Counted from the first letter of the stretch, positions 1-8,652 are shown. The stretch: 64,000 nucleotides of DNA from Pseudomonas matsuisoli (GCF_014647635.1 NZ_BMPO01000002.1:594261-658260), one strand, 5' to 3'. The notes: generated from the sequence alone by a model not told the origin. Numbers and translations: made by a program.

Positions 1-1
1 G

Positions 2-610
2 CAGCTGGGCTCGCAGGGCCGGGGGATCGCGGTACTGCACCCAGACGTCACAGACGCGGAATTGCAGCGCCTGCACGCAGGCGGTATCCGCGGCATTCGT
101 TTCAGTGTGTGGAACCCGGACAACGCCGTGGCGAGTATCGATATGATCGAGCCATTGGCCGTACGCATCAGCGAATTGGGCTGGCACGTGCAATTGCACA
201 TGTCGGGCGATCAGATCGTTGATAACCAAGCCCTTATCGGCCGACTGCCCGCCCCGGTCGTGTTCGATCACATGGGCAGGTTGCCGCCTAGCCAAGGCAC
301 AGCTCACCCCGCGTTCGCGGTGATCGCGAAGCTGATCGAGCGGGACAAGGCATGGGTGAAGTTGGCTGGCGCCTACCTCAATACCGAAATAGGCCCGCCG
401 GCCTACGCCGACAGCACGCGTGTGGCCAAGGCATGGGTCGACGTCGCCCCGGAGCGCTTGGTATGGGGCAGCGATTGGCCTCACGTCACCGAAAAGACCG
501 AAAAGCCAGACGATGCCCAACTACTCGATCTATTGTTGGCGTGGGCGCCGGACGAAGCGGTGCGTAAGGGAATACTGGTGGACAACCCCGCTCGCCTATA
601 TCAGTTCTAG
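2..610 (+). CDS. TIM-barrel amidohydrolase (amidohydrolase 2 family), 5' end cut by window edge
   Basis: The reading frame is open from base 2, so the start lies outside the window; about 202 codons of the C-terminal part are present. It reads GRGIAVLHPDVTDAEL, then a VVFDHMGRLP segment (the family's barrel Asp/His motif) and near the end WGSDWPHV, where the Asp is the usual metal/acid residue, and it closes with the typical VDNPARLYQF tail. This pattern belongs to the COG3618 group, which hydrolyses sugar lactones (fuconolactone, galactarolactone) or pyrone dicarboxylate. The neighbouring sugar-oxidation locus makes a lactonase role attractive, but that is inference. Substrate unknown. Confidence 0.85.
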   Translation, partial: QLGSQGRGIAVLHPDVTDAELQRLHAGGIRGIRFSVWNPDNAVASIDMIEPLAVRISELGWHVQLHMSGDQIVDNQALIGRLPAPVVFDHMGRLPPSQGTAHPAFAVIAKLIERDKAWVKLAGAYLNTEIGPPAYADSTRVAKAWVDVAPERLVWGSDWPHVTEKTEKPDDAQLLDLLLAWAPDEAVRKGILVDNPARLYQF

Positions 611-915
611 CCGCGAAGACAGGCACGCATAGCCATTGCCATGCCTGCAATTGCCCCATGAACACGTCTGTCTTGCATTGGAAACCGGCGGCGAAACCAT
701 GTCGCCGCGACCTCCCCAATGGCGATCAAAGAAGAGCTGCTCAGTTTCAAGCAGCGCCTCGCAACGTTGACCATCGCACGCGGCAACCAGCGCCAATCAT
801 CGAAACTCCGACGATTCTGGGCGGGTGTCGCGTTGGTCTCGGTTGCCCCACTGGCATAACCAAATAAAGGTCTGGGTAACTGCTTACGCGCGCAGGCCTC
901 GAAGTCTTCGAGCAA
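607..915 (-). pseudogene. Fragment of an FMN-dependent alpha-hydroxyacid dehydrogenase (LldD-like N-terminus)
   Basis: A 102-codon minus-strand frame starts with a TTG and reads like the N-terminus of lactate/glycolate-oxidase type enzymes: a helix EACARKQLPRPLFGYASG, then TNATPAQNRRSFDDWRWLPR. In intact enzymes this leads into the first barrel strand and FMN site of a protein of about 380 residues. Here similarity fades after about residue 60 and the frame stops at 607, against the end of the amidohydrolase gene. No barrel, active-site His or FMN-phosphate motif follows in any frame. I read it as a remnant of a deleted gene. The assignment rests on family pattern only. Confidence 0.5.
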
Positions 916-1026
916 TAGATACGGAAGAGGCGTTTTTTCTTGTCATCTACGGGCTCGCGATGAAGCTAACAGTGCGAGGTTCCGGCAATTTCGATAGAAG
1001 CCGCCGATACGGTGCGCCCATAAACA

Positions 1027-1404
1027 TCAATGCGCCAGCGCTGCCTCCGCGGCGCGCAACTCGGCTTGGGCTTCCTCTAACTTGGCTTGCCGCTTGGCGA
1101 TTTTTTCGCCACCCCCGCCCTCGGCTTTTTCCGCCTCCAGCTCGGCGGACCGCTCGCTTACTTTGGCTTGTGCTTCTGCAACCGCTTGACGGCGTTCTCT
1201 CACGAGCTTTTCGTCCGTGCAATTGGCCTGTAGCTTCGCTAGCGCCGTTGCCATTCCCTCTGCCTTGCGATCATGACCAGCGGCTCTGGCCGCTTCGATC
1301 TCATGTTGAAGGCTGGCTGATTTCTGCGCGCAGCGAGGGTTGTCAGCGGCCAATACCACGTTAGGGAATAGGGCCAGGACCGCGCAAAAATAGAGAACCT
1401 TCAT
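1027..1404 (-). CDS. DUF1090 (YqjC-like) periplasmic protein
   Basis: A 125-residue protein with a signal peptide (MKVLYFCAVLALFPNVVLA, cleavage before AD), followed by a short Cys-containing segment (CAQK near residue 28, NCTDEK near 61) and a long, highly charged C-terminal helix rich in Glu, Ala and Lys (about residues 65-125) that should form a coiled coil. The layout and the two cysteines fit the DUF1090/YqjC family of small secreted enterobacterial and pseudomonad proteins of unknown function. It stands alone: the pseudogene lies downstream and ampC is divergent. Confidence 0.75.
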   Translation of the reverse strand: MKVLYFCAVLALFPNVVLAADNPRCAQKSASLQHEIEAARAAGHDRKAEGMATALAKLQANCTDEKLVRERRQAVAEAQAKVSERSAELEAEKAEGGGGEKIAKRQAKLEEAQAELRAAEAALAH

Positions 1405-1637
1405 GGATTACCTCGCAAGATGAATGATTCGGTTAAGCATAGGTCAGCTAAGCGCACCGGGTACCAGTGGGGCGCTCCTGCTCAGGCAACGCCGCGAACT
1501 AGGCCGGCGTACACTGCACGAATGGTTTGAAACGCGCCCCAAAAATAATCAGGGCCCTGTTAGCGCTCGTGGATCAGTGCCTTTCAGGAACAACCATGGC
1601 ACCGCAGGCCCTATCTGTTCGAGGTTAAAAGCAAACA

Positions 1638-2774
1638 ATGCCTGTTCGACATCTCACCGCTGCTCTACTGTTTCTCACGATCATTGGCACAGCGAAGGCT
1701 GGAGACGTCTCGTCGAAGGCGCGTATAGCGTTCGATCCGGTGATCCAAGCGTTCGATATTCCTGGACTCGTGGTCGGCGTGACGCGCAACGGCGTGCACG
1801 ACTTCTATGTAGTCGGAGAAGCCTCTCGTGCAGACCACGTCCCTGTAACACCTGACACCCTTTTTGAGCTGGGCTCCATCAGCAAGTTGTTCAACGTCAC
1901 CTTGGCGGCGTTAGCTGAGCAACGCGGCGCGTTGCGGCTCGAAGATTCGGTGGCCAAACACGTCTGCGCAAGCACATGCACGATCGGTGATGACCTCACC
2001 TTGCTGGACCTCGCAACCCATCATTCGGGAGGGTTGCCGCTGCAAGTGCCCGAAGGCATCAGCGATACCGCGGGCGTGGTGAACTGGTTGAAAGACTGGG
2101 TGCCTCCCCAGCCGGGCGCGCGGAGTTATTCCAATATCAGCATCGGTCTGCTGGGGTATCTCGCTGCGGACTCACTGGGTCTGTCCTACAAGCAGGCTGC
2201 GCAGACGGTGCTGTTCCCTGCGTTCGGTTTGCAGAACACGTGGGTCGACGTACCCCCAGAGGCGATGCAGGGCTATGCGTTCGGTTACGAACGAAAGACA
2301 GATAAGCCTATCCGAGTGACCCCAGGTGTTCTGGACGCTGAAGCCTATGGCGTGAAATCGAACGCACGGGACATGCTCAGATTCCTCGACGTTGAACTCG
2401 GGCAGGGAAACGCGCCTGACGAACTGCGAAAAGCGGTGGCTCGAACGCAGCTAGGGCAATTCAATACAGCTGAATTCACACAAGCCATGGTTTGGGAACG
2501 CTACCCGTGGCCTATCGATGTCGAGACGGTGGTGGCCGGGAATGGGCCCGACTTCATCTTGAAGCCACAACCCGTGACGCCGGTCGATCCGCATTTGGCG
2601 AAGGCCCGTGACGTGATCCTGAACAAGACAGGGTCGACGAATGGCTTTGGTGGTTACGTCGCCATGGTTCCGAGCGAGGGTCTCGGCATCGTGGTGCTGG
2701 CGAACAGGAACTATCCGAACGACGCACGGGTGAAAGCGACCTACACGCTGATCGAATCGCTGCTGAGCCAATAG
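1638..2774 (+). CDS. ampC: Class C beta-lactamase (AmpC-type serine hydrolase)
   Basis: A 378-residue precursor, the usual AmpC length. The N-terminus (about residues 1-21) is a signal peptide ending at TAKAG, so the enzyme is periplasmic. All three catalytic motifs are present and correctly spaced: S80-x-x-K83 (SISK), Y164-S-N166 (YSN, the class C form rather than the class A SDN) and K330-T-G332. The expected role is acyl-enzyme hydrolysis of beta-lactams, chiefly cephalosporins; a penicillin-binding esterase of the same fold is less likely because YSN and KTGST are intact. No ampR-type LysR regulator gene is adjacent, so inducible control is not evident here. The 233 bases upstream contain no other gene. 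Confidence 0.88.
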   Translation: MPVRHLTAALLFLTIIGTAKAGDVSSKARIAFDPVIQAFDIPGLVVGVTRNGVHDFYVVGEASRADHVPVTPDTLFELGSISKLFNVTLAALAEQRGALRLEDSVAKHVCASTCTIGDDLTLLDLATHHSGGLPLQVPEGISDTAGVVNWLKDWVPPQPGARSYSNISIGLLGYLAADSLGLSYKQAAQTVLFPAFGLQNTWVDVPPEAMQGYAFGYERKTDKPIRVTPGVLDAEAYGVKSNARDMLRFLDVELGQGNAPDELRKAVARTQLGQFNTAEFTQAMVWERYPWPIDVETVVAGNGPDFILKPQPVTPVDPHLAKARDVILNKTGSTNGFGGYVAMVPSEGLGIVVLANRNYPNDARVKATYTLIESLLSQ

Positions 2775-2850
2775 TTCTGCGTCCGGTGCATCGATCATCC
2801 GTGCTCTGATCTCGCTGCCGAATGTTAGGAAATTTTTTTTCGATACGCTG

Positions 2851-2881
2851 CATCCAACCCTGTATCTGGCGGGTAGTACGA
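2851..2881 (+). promoter_or_regulatory. Candidate ECF-sigma promoter upstream of the DUF3455 gene
   Basis: CATCCAA at 2851-2857 and GTAGTACGA at 2873-2881, about 16 bases apart, lie 50-80 bases before the DUF3455 start. CATCC-type -35 boxes are known for some ECF sigma groups paired with RskA-type anti-sigma factors. Autoregulation by the sigma factor two genes downstream is an inference; no second copy was found for comparison. Confidence 0.25.
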
Positions 2882-2930
2882 GTAGCGGCACTGTTGCCGC
2901 CCAATCGGATTACTACCCGGAGATAACAAG

Positions 2931-3461
2931 ATGGATGCGAAAAAGAGCTTTTGCCTGACTGCGCTGACCCTGGCCCTGGGCTGTTCCACCACCGTATTCG
3001 CGCAAAACGAGTTGCCCGAACCTGTGCGCGTACCGGACGGCAATACGGTTGCGATGGAAACCGTCGGCGTCGGCCAGATCACCTACGAGTGCGGCCCCAA
3101 GGCAGACATGCCCGGACAGATGGGCTGGGAGTTCAAAGGTCCGAAAGCGGCGCTCAACGATCGCAACGGCAAGCAGGTGGGCACCTATTACGGCCCGCCC
3201 GCGACTTGGGAATCCCAGGACGGCTCGAAGCTGACCGGAACCCAGGTTGCCACGGCACCTGCGGGCGCAGGCAACATTCCGTATCAGTTGGTCAAAGCCA
3301 ATCCCGCGGAAGGCAAAGGCGCCATGACCGGCGTTACGTACATCCAGCGCGTGGCGACCAAAGGAGGCGTAGCACCCGCTAAATCCTGCTCCGAAGCCAA
3401 CAAAGGCGCGCGTGAGGTCGTCGACTACCAGGCGGATTATCTGTTCTGGACGGCGAAGTAA
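2931..3461 (+). CDS. DUF3455 secreted protein
   Basis: A 176-residue protein with a clear signal peptide ending in STTVFAQ, cleaved near residue 24. The mature part has the DUF3455 pattern: EPVRVPDGNTV at the start, then YECGPK with one Cys, the central AATWES-like WESQDGSKL segment, and a second Cys in the C-terminal third (SCSEAN), which could pair with the first as a disulfide. The function of the family is unknown. It is first in an operon with an ECF sigma factor and its anti-sigma factor (32 bases to the next gene), a recurrent arrangement suggesting the protein belongs to the envelope response that the sigma factor controls. Start chosen at ATG 2931 behind GGAGATAAC. Confidence 0.85.
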   Translation: MDAKKSFCLTALTLALGCSTTVFAQNELPEPVRVPDGNTVAMETVGVGQITYECGPKADMPGQMGWEFKGPKAALNDRNGKQVGTYYGPPATWESQDGSKLTGTQVATAPAGAGNIPYQLVKANPAEGKGAMTGVTYIQRVATKGGVAPAKSCSEANKGAREVVDYQADYLFWTAK

Positions 3462-3492
3462 CTGTGATGCACCGGGTGAGAAGCGGCTCGAT

Positions 3493-4134
3493 ATGAGCGC
3501 CGATCACCACTATGCTCCAGGGACGCCCCGGCCCGAGCGCTGGGGTCTCCTTGATCAGACAGTGGCGGATCACGTGTCGCAACCTCCTGTATTCGACTAT
3601 GAAGCGACGTTGCATGCATGCGCGCAAGGTGAGCGCTCGGCGCTGCAACGTCTTTATGTGCAAGAGGGGCCGCGCCTACTCGGGGTGGTTCAGCGAATCG
3701 TGCGAGACATCGCACTGGCCGAGGACATCGTGCACGACGCCTTTATCCGTATCTGGAAAAAAGCAGGCACTTACGACCCGGAGCGCGGATCGGCCCGGGG
3801 CTGGATTTTCAGCGTCGCACGTCATCTGGCGCTCAACGCCGTACGTAACGACGCACGTTACGTTCAACACGAGGAAGGCCATGCGAATGACACCGAGCAT
3901 GCCGTCACCGAGGGCTGGCAAGCGTATACCGACACGTTCGACTGGCGTGTCAATCCTGGCCGGGTCGAAGCCTGTCTCGAGCAATTGGAACCGGTACGGC
4001 GCAACTGCGTCTTCCATGCTTATGTCGATGGTTACTCGCATCAGGAAATTGCCCAGCGCATCGGCGCGCCATTGGGCACGGTAAAAGCCTGGATCCGTCG
4101 CAGCCTCACCGCCCTTCGGGAATGTATCGGATGA
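3493..4134 (+). CDS. ECF-type RNA polymerase sigma factor
   Basis: I place the start at ATG 3493, giving 213 residues; an in-frame start at 3412 would overlap the previous gene. Sigma region 2 is seen as AEDIVHDAFIRIWKKA (core-binding and -10 recognition helix) followed by ARGWIFSVARHLALN. Region 4 near the C-terminus is a helix-turn-helix, YSHQEIAQRIGAPLGTVKAW, for the -35 box. The 3' end overlaps the anti-sigma gene by four bases (ATGA at 4131), so the two proteins are translationally coupled, as expected for a sigma/anti-sigma pair. It probably redirects RNA polymerase to the DUF3455 operon itself and a small envelope regulon. Confidence 0.9.
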   Translation: MSADHHYAPGTPRPERWGLLDQTVADHVSQPPVFDYEATLHACAQGERSALQRLYVQEGPRLLGVVQRIVRDIALAEDIVHDAFIRIWKKAGTYDPERGSARGWIFSVARHLALNAVRNDARYVQHEEGHANDTEHAVTEGWQAYTDTFDWRVNPGRVEACLEQLEPVRRNCVFHAYVDGYSHQEIAQRIGAPLGTVKAWIRRSLTALRECIG

Positions 4135-4850
4135 CGATCGAATCGAACGAGCCGTTATATGAACTCGCGGGTGAATACGTGCTCGGCACCCTGACGGCGA
4201 CGGAGCGCGTCGCGCTAGAACGTCGTTTGCCCCTCGAGCCCGAGCTGCGACAAGCCGTGGACTATTGGGAAGCACGATTGCTGCACCTGACCGAACTGGT
4301 GGAGCCGCAGGCGCCTTCCGAGCGCCTATGGCAACGCATTCAGCGCTCCATGGAGGTGTCGGACCAAGATGCCGTGCGCGTTGAACGGCGCCCTCGGCCG
4401 AGTCGCTGGAACAGCCTGCCGCTCTGGCGCAGTTTTACTGCGATGGGCATGGCCGCATCCTTGGTGCTGGGTATCCTGTTGTTCCTAAGGCCCCCTGCCG
4501 ACCCCTCCCCGACCTGGCTGGTCGTTCTCGCGACACCGCAGGATCTGGCGCCCGGTTGGGTGGTGCAGGCCAGTCATCGGTCCCAGGAAATCGAGCTGAT
4601 TCCATTGGGTATCACCCAAGTGCCTCCAGATAAGGCATTGCAGCTATGGACCAAGGCGGATGACTGGCAGGCACCCGTGTCCTTGGGATTGGTGGAACCG
4701 GGCGAACCGCTGAAGATTCGCCTCCAGGACCTGCCACCTTTGCAGTCGAATCAGCTGTTCGAACTGACGTTGGAGCAGCCTACGGGCTCGCCCACCGGCA
4801 AACCAACGGGTCCGATCCAGTTCATTGGCCGCGCGGCGAGAATGCTTTAA
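4131..4850 (+). CDS. RskA-type membrane anti-sigma factor
   Basis: Starting at ATG 4131 (ATGA overlap with the sigma gene) the protein has 239 residues. The N-terminal part (about residues 1-75: YELAGEYVLGTLTATERVALE) is the cytoplasmic anti-sigma domain, with the usual 'LAGEYVLG' helix. A membrane helix follows at about 102-119 (FTAMGMAASLVLGILLFL). The C-terminal 115 residues form the periplasmic RskA domain with the expected LQLWTKADDW motif. It should hold the sigma factor at the membrane until a periplasmic signal or proteolysis releases it. The gene is the last of the three-gene operon and faces galM tail to tail. Confidence 0.88.
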   Translation: MTIESNEPLYELAGEYVLGTLTATERVALERRLPLEPELRQAVDYWEARLLHLTELVEPQAPSERLWQRIQRSMEVSDQDAVRVERRPRPSRWNSLPLWRSFTAMGMAASLVLGILLFLRPPADPSPTWLVVLATPQDLAPGWVVQASHRSQEIELIPLGITQVPPDKALQLWTKADDWQAPVSLGLVEPGEPLKIRLQDLPPLQSNQLFELTLEQPTGSPTGKPTGPIQFIGRAARML

Positions 4851-4859
4851 ACGCGTCTC

Positions 4860-4881
4860 GCCGCCGCAGAAAGCAGGCGGC
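4860..4881. terminator. Weak hairpin between convergent anti-sigma and galM genes
   Basis: GCCGCC at 4860-4865 pairs with GGCGGC at 4876-4881 across a 10-base loop, in the 33-base gap between two genes that end toward each other. There is only a short U-rich tail (CTCTTAT) on the plus side, so termination is plausible but weak. Confidence 0.3.
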
Positions 4882-4883
4882 TC

Positions 4884-6062
4884 TTATCGAATCCCAAGCT
4901 TGAAGACCGTCGTTTGCGTGTAGGTCTGGCCTGGGTCAAGGCGGGTGCTCGGGAAATTCGACTGATTCGGCGCGTCTGGATAATGCTGCGTTTCCAGTGT
5001 GAACGCACCCCAGTGCGGATACGCCTTACCGCCTTTGCCCTTGATGCTTCCATCGAGGAAATTACCGGTGTAGAGCTGAACACCGGGCTCCGTGGTGTAA
5101 AGCTGTAGCAAGCGCCCGGACGCCGGATCGTGTGCCTCGGCGGCCACACGGCTCGCGTCGCCCTTGGTGTCGAGCACCCAATTGAAGTCGAACCCGCGTT
5201 GCTTCGGCTCGGCGTGTACGAGTTGCTGATGGTTGTCACGGATGCGCGCGCCCAAGGGCGTGTCCTTACGAAAATCCATAGGCGTACCCGCCACCGGCGC
5301 CAGCTCCCCGGTCGGTATCAACGTCTCTTTAACCGGCGTGTAATGGGATGCATCCATACGCATGGTTTGTTCGAGAATGGTGCCATTGCCTGCACCAGCC
5401 AGGTTGAAATAACTGTGGTTGGTGAGGTTCAGCACCGTGGGTTTGTCGGTCGTGGCGCGGTACTGGATGCGCAGCTCGTTGTCATCGTTAAGGCTGTAGA
5501 TGACGTGAGTCGTGAGTGTCCCGGGAAAGCCCATTTCCCCGTCTGGCGAGACGTAGGTCAGTTCGACGCCGACCCAGCCGTTCTCCTCGTGCGGCCGGAT
5601 CGTCCAGATGCGCTTGTCGAACCCTTGAGTACCGCCATGCAGCGCATTCGACTTGTCGTTCTTCGGCACCTGATAGGTCGTGCCGTCCAACGTAAACGTC
5701 CCGCCATCCAGGCGGTTACCGAACCGACCGATCGTAGCGCCGAAGTAAACCGTGCCGTTTGCTTGATAACCCGCCAGATCATCGAAACCCAGCACGATGT
5801 CGTCGATCTTGCCTTGGCGATCCGGCACTTTCAGTGCCTGCAACGTCGCGCCGTAGGCAATGACCACCGCCTCCATACCATGGCTGTTGCGCAGGGTGTA
5901 CTGACCGATTTCCTGACCTTGGGGCGTGCGGTCGAAGGTTCCGGGCTGGCCCGAAAGCCCATCCGCGGCGGCACTAAAACTCGTCATCATCAATGCGCAT
6001 CCCAATGTGCACAGCGCCAGCGTGCAGTGTGGCCAGCGTACCTTACTGTTGGTTCGACTCAT
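4884..6062 (-). CDS. galM: Aldose 1-epimerase (galactose mutarotase), exported form
   Basis: This enzyme interconverts alpha and beta anomers of aldoses. Motifs in order: GRFGNRLDGG, NALHGGTQGFDKR, NLTNHSYFNLAG (with the catalytic-region His) and ETQHYPDAPNQ with the family's C-terminal Glu/His. Unlike cytoplasmic GalM it begins with a signal-peptide-like segment ending SAAADG near residue 35, so it probably acts in the periplasm, supplying the right anomer to the binding protein or an outer dehydrogenase. ATG 6062 is preferred to 6068 because GGAG sits 9 bases before it. It is the last gene of the araFGH operon, 13 bases after araH. Confidence 0.92.
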   Translation of the reverse strand: MSRTNSKVRWPHCTLALCTLGCALMMTSFSAAADGLSGQPGTFDRTPQGQEIGQYTLRNSHGMEAVVIAYGATLQALKVPDRQGKIDDIVLGFDDLAGYQANGTVYFGATIGRFGNRLDGGTFTLDGTTYQVPKNDKSNALHGGTQGFDKRIWTIRPHEENGWVGVELTYVSPDGEMGFPGTLTTHVIYSLNDDNELRIQYRATTDKPTVLNLTNHSYFNLAGAGNGTILEQTMRMDASHYTPVKETLIPTGELAPVAGTPMDFRKDTPLGARIRDNHQQLVHAEPKQRGFDFNWVLDTKGDASRVAAEAHDPASGRLLQLYTTEPGVQLYTGNFLDGSIKGKGGKAYPHWGAFTLETQHYPDAPNQSNFPSTRLDPGQTYTQTTVFKLGIR

Positions 6063-6075
6063 GATCATTCTCCGC

Positions 6076-7047
6076 TCAGCGTTGCTTCAGACGGTCGATG
6101 ATTACCGCGAGCAGCAGGATCGTGCCGCGGATGACGTACTGGTAAAACGTGTCGATGTTCTTGAGGTTCATTGCATTTTCGATGATGGCGAGAATCAGCA
6201 CGCCCGCAATCACATGGCGGATCATCCCCACCCCGCCTGCTAGGGAAACGCCACCCAACACACAGGCTGAAATAACGGTCAGCTCGAAACCCTGCCCGAT
6301 CATTGGCTGGCCGGAGGTCATGCGCGAGGCCAACACCACGCCCGCCAGCGCCGCAACCAAGCCATGCACGGTGAAGATGATGATCTTGGTACGGTCCACC
6401 TGGACGCCCGCCAGCAGCGCTGCTTCCTGGTTACCCCCAATGGCCATAGTGTTGCGACCGAACGTCGTGTAATTCAGCAGCCAGCCAAAAAAGACGAAGC
6501 ACACCACGGTGATCACGATCGGCACCGGCACGCCCAGCAGCATGCCGTTACCGAAGTAGAAGAACTCCGGCTGCATGACCCCGACCGCTTTGCCATTGGA
6601 AAAGATGTACCCCGCCCCGCGCACGATCTGCATCGTCGCCAGCGTTGCAATCAATGCATTGATACGCAGCTTGGCGATGACGATCCCGTTCACCAGCCCT
6701 ACGCATAGCCCAAGGCCCAAAGCCGCCGCCACGCCAAGCGGCACGCTTCCTGTATCGCGCATGACCACCGCCGCGACTACGCCGGAACACGCCACGACCG
6801 AACCCACAGAAAGGTCAAAATGCCCGGATGCCAGGCAATACAGCATCGTGCAAGCCGCGATGCCCACCGTCGAGATAGCGAGGCCCAGCCCCCGCATGTT
6901 GAGCGGTGAGAGGAAGTTTTCGATGAAAACAGCCGATAGCAAAAAGATCAGCAGCGCCGCCAACGGCATTGCCCAGTCATTGAAGAAACGGCGCAGGTTC
7001 AATTGTCGACGGGGCGTGTCGTTCAGCGCAGTGTGTTGAGTCGCCAT
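6076..7047 (-). CDS. araH: L-arabinose ABC transporter permease AraH
   Basis: A 323-residue inner-membrane permease with about eight to ten hydrophobic segments. The sequence closely follows AraH: MRGLGLAISTVGIAACTML, CLASGHFDLSVGSVVAC, INALIATLATMQIVRGAGYI, the cytoplasmic loop TTFGRNTMAIGGNQEAALLAGV that docks the ATPase, and SRMTSGQPMIGQGFELTVIS. ATG 7047 behind GAGG is chosen over the GTG at 7053. It lies 30 bases after araG and 13 before galM, so the genes are co-transcribed. It forms the channel of the high-affinity pentose importer with AraG and AraF. Confidence 0.93.
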   Translation of the reverse strand: MATQHTALNDTPRRQLNLRRFFNDWAMPLAALLIFLLSAVFIENFLSPLNMRGLGLAISTVGIAACTMLYCLASGHFDLSVGSVVACSGVVAAVVMRDTGSVPLGVAAALGLGLCVGLVNGIVIAKLRINALIATLATMQIVRGAGYIFSNGKAVGVMQPEFFYFGNGMLLGVPVPIVITVVCFVFFGWLLNYTTFGRNTMAIGGNQEAALLAGVQVDRTKIIIFTVHGLVAALAGVVLASRMTSGQPMIGQGFELTVISACVLGGVSLAGGVGMIRHVIAGVLILAIIENAMNLKNIDTFYQYVIRGTILLLAVIIDRLKQR

Positions 7048-7077
7048 AGGCACCTCGATGCGATTGTTCTTGTGGAT

Positions 7078-8592
7078 TCACGCACGCTTGCGCGGCAGGG
7101 CCAGGTTCAGCAGTCGGCTTTCGTCGGCTTCGTCGTGAAGGACTTCGCCGGTCAACGCGCCCTCACTCATCACCAGAATGCGATCGGAGATGCCGATCAC
7201 TTCCATGAGATCGCTCGACACCACGATCACCGCGATGCCATCGGCCGCCAGACTGTGAATGATCTGGTAGATCTCAGCCTTGGCACCGATATCGATCCCC
7301 CGCGTCGGTTCGTCGAGCAGGAGCACTTTCATGGGTACCGACAACCATCGGCCGAGGATGGCCTTCTGCTGGTTGCCACCCGAGAGATAGAGGATCTGTT
7401 GCTCCGGTGAGGGCGTTTTCACATTCAATTCGCGGATGCGTTGCACCGCGTTCTCTCGCTCCCACCGGTTGCTGAGCACGCAGCGCAGGCGCGCATGTTG
7501 GTGGCGAGCGGCAATATTGATGTTTTCCGCCACGCTGGCGGTCGGCACGATGCCTTCCTTCTTGCGATCCTCCGGGCACAGCAGGATGCCGGCGTCGATC
7601 GCTTCACGCGGTGAGTTCAGTGCTAGCGGGCGACCTTCGAGGCGCACCTCGCCGGCGCGTCGTTTCGCCAAGCCAGCGAGCAAGCGCATGAGCTCGGTCC
7701 TCCCTGCGCCGACCAGGCCGAAGAATCCAAGGACCTCTCCTCCTTTCAGGGTAAAGCTGACCGGCAGTTGCAATCCGGGACCAAGCAGCCCATCGACGTG
7801 CAATACCTCGTCGCATATCGGTCGTGGGCGATAGTTGTAGATGTCCTCGATATCGCGCCCAACCATGCAGGTCACCAGTTGATCTTGCGTCAATCCCTCC
7901 ACCGTCTCGAAGGTACGCACGTGGCGGCCATCCTTGAACACGGTGATGGCGTCGCAAATGCGGAAGATCTCCTCCATGCGGTGCGAGACGTACAGCACGA
8001 TATGCCCCTCATCGCGCAGACGCGCGATGATCGTCATGAGCCGATCGATCTCGCGGGCCGACAAGCTGCTCGTTGGCTCGTCGAAGGCAATCACGTGGGC
8101 GTTACGCGACATTGCCTTGGCAATCTCCACGAGCTGACGCTGGCCGAGCGACAAGCTCCCAAGCCGTGTCTCCGGCGCAATTTCCCCCGCAAGCCCGGCG
8201 AGCAATTCGCGCGCACGGTTGGCCATGGCGCGTTTGTCGACGATGCCAAAACGCGATGGCATGTGACCCAGAAGCAGGTTTTCCGCAACCGTCATCTCGG
8301 GAACCAGGTGCAATTCCTGGTGAATGACGGCGATCCCGCTGGCGATACTGTCGGCCGCCGAACGAAAACTCAGCGGGCGCTCACCCATCTGCAAATGGCC
8401 ATGGCTCGGCGTATAGGCGCCGCCGAGTATCTTGAGCAAGGTCGACTTGCCCGCACCGTTCTCGCCAATCAGCGCGTGCACACTACCTGGCTGTACCGCG
8501 AAGGAAATGTCGGACAAGGCCCGGACGCCAGGGAACTGCTTGCCTATGCCTTCGAAGCGAAGGCTCTCGCCCTCTTTACTGCGTTCCACCAT
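7078..8592 (-). CDS. araG: L-arabinose ABC transporter ATPase AraG (two ATPase domains)
   Basis: A 504-residue protein made of two fused ABC domains, as in all sugar importers of the CUT2 class. The first has Walker A GENGAGKST, signature LSLGQRQLVEIAKA and Walker B VIAFDEPTSSL. The second has the degenerate A-loop/Walker A GLVGAGRTELMRLL, signature LSGGNQQKAILGRWL and LLLDEPTRGIDIG. This asymmetry (one canonical and one altered site) is normal for the class. It powers import through AraH. The gene lies between araF (with an intergenic stem-loop) and araH. Confidence 0.94.
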   Translation of the reverse strand: MVERSKEGESLRFEGIGKQFPGVRALSDISFAVQPGSVHALIGENGAGKSTLLKILGGAYTPSHGHLQMGERPLSFRSAADSIASGIAVIHQELHLVPEMTVAENLLLGHMPSRFGIVDKRAMANRARELLAGLAGEIAPETRLGSLSLGQRQLVEIAKAMSRNAHVIAFDEPTSSLSAREIDRLMTIIARLRDEGHIVLYVSHRMEEIFRICDAITVFKDGRHVRTFETVEGLTQDQLVTCMVGRDIEDIYNYRPRPICDEVLHVDGLLGPGLQLPVSFTLKGGEVLGFFGLVGAGRTELMRLLAGLAKRRAGEVRLEGRPLALNSPREAIDAGILLCPEDRKKEGIVPTASVAENINIAARHQHARLRCVLSNRWERENAVQRIRELNVKTPSPEQQILYLSGGNQQKAILGRWLSVPMKVLLLDEPTRGIDIGAKAEIYQIIHSLAADGIAVIVVSSDLMEVIGISDRILVMSEGALTGEVLHDEADESRLLNLALPRKRA

Positions 8593-8652
8593 GATGATCT
8601 CCGTAGCCTCGCGCCAGGCACGAGGCGTAGAAAGCGGGTACTAGCGGATATT

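Noticed and set aside
5130..6101. 323-codon plus-strand frame opposite galM
   Set aside because: Mirror of a conserved GC-rich gene; composition rich in Arg/His, no family resemblance, no ribosome site.
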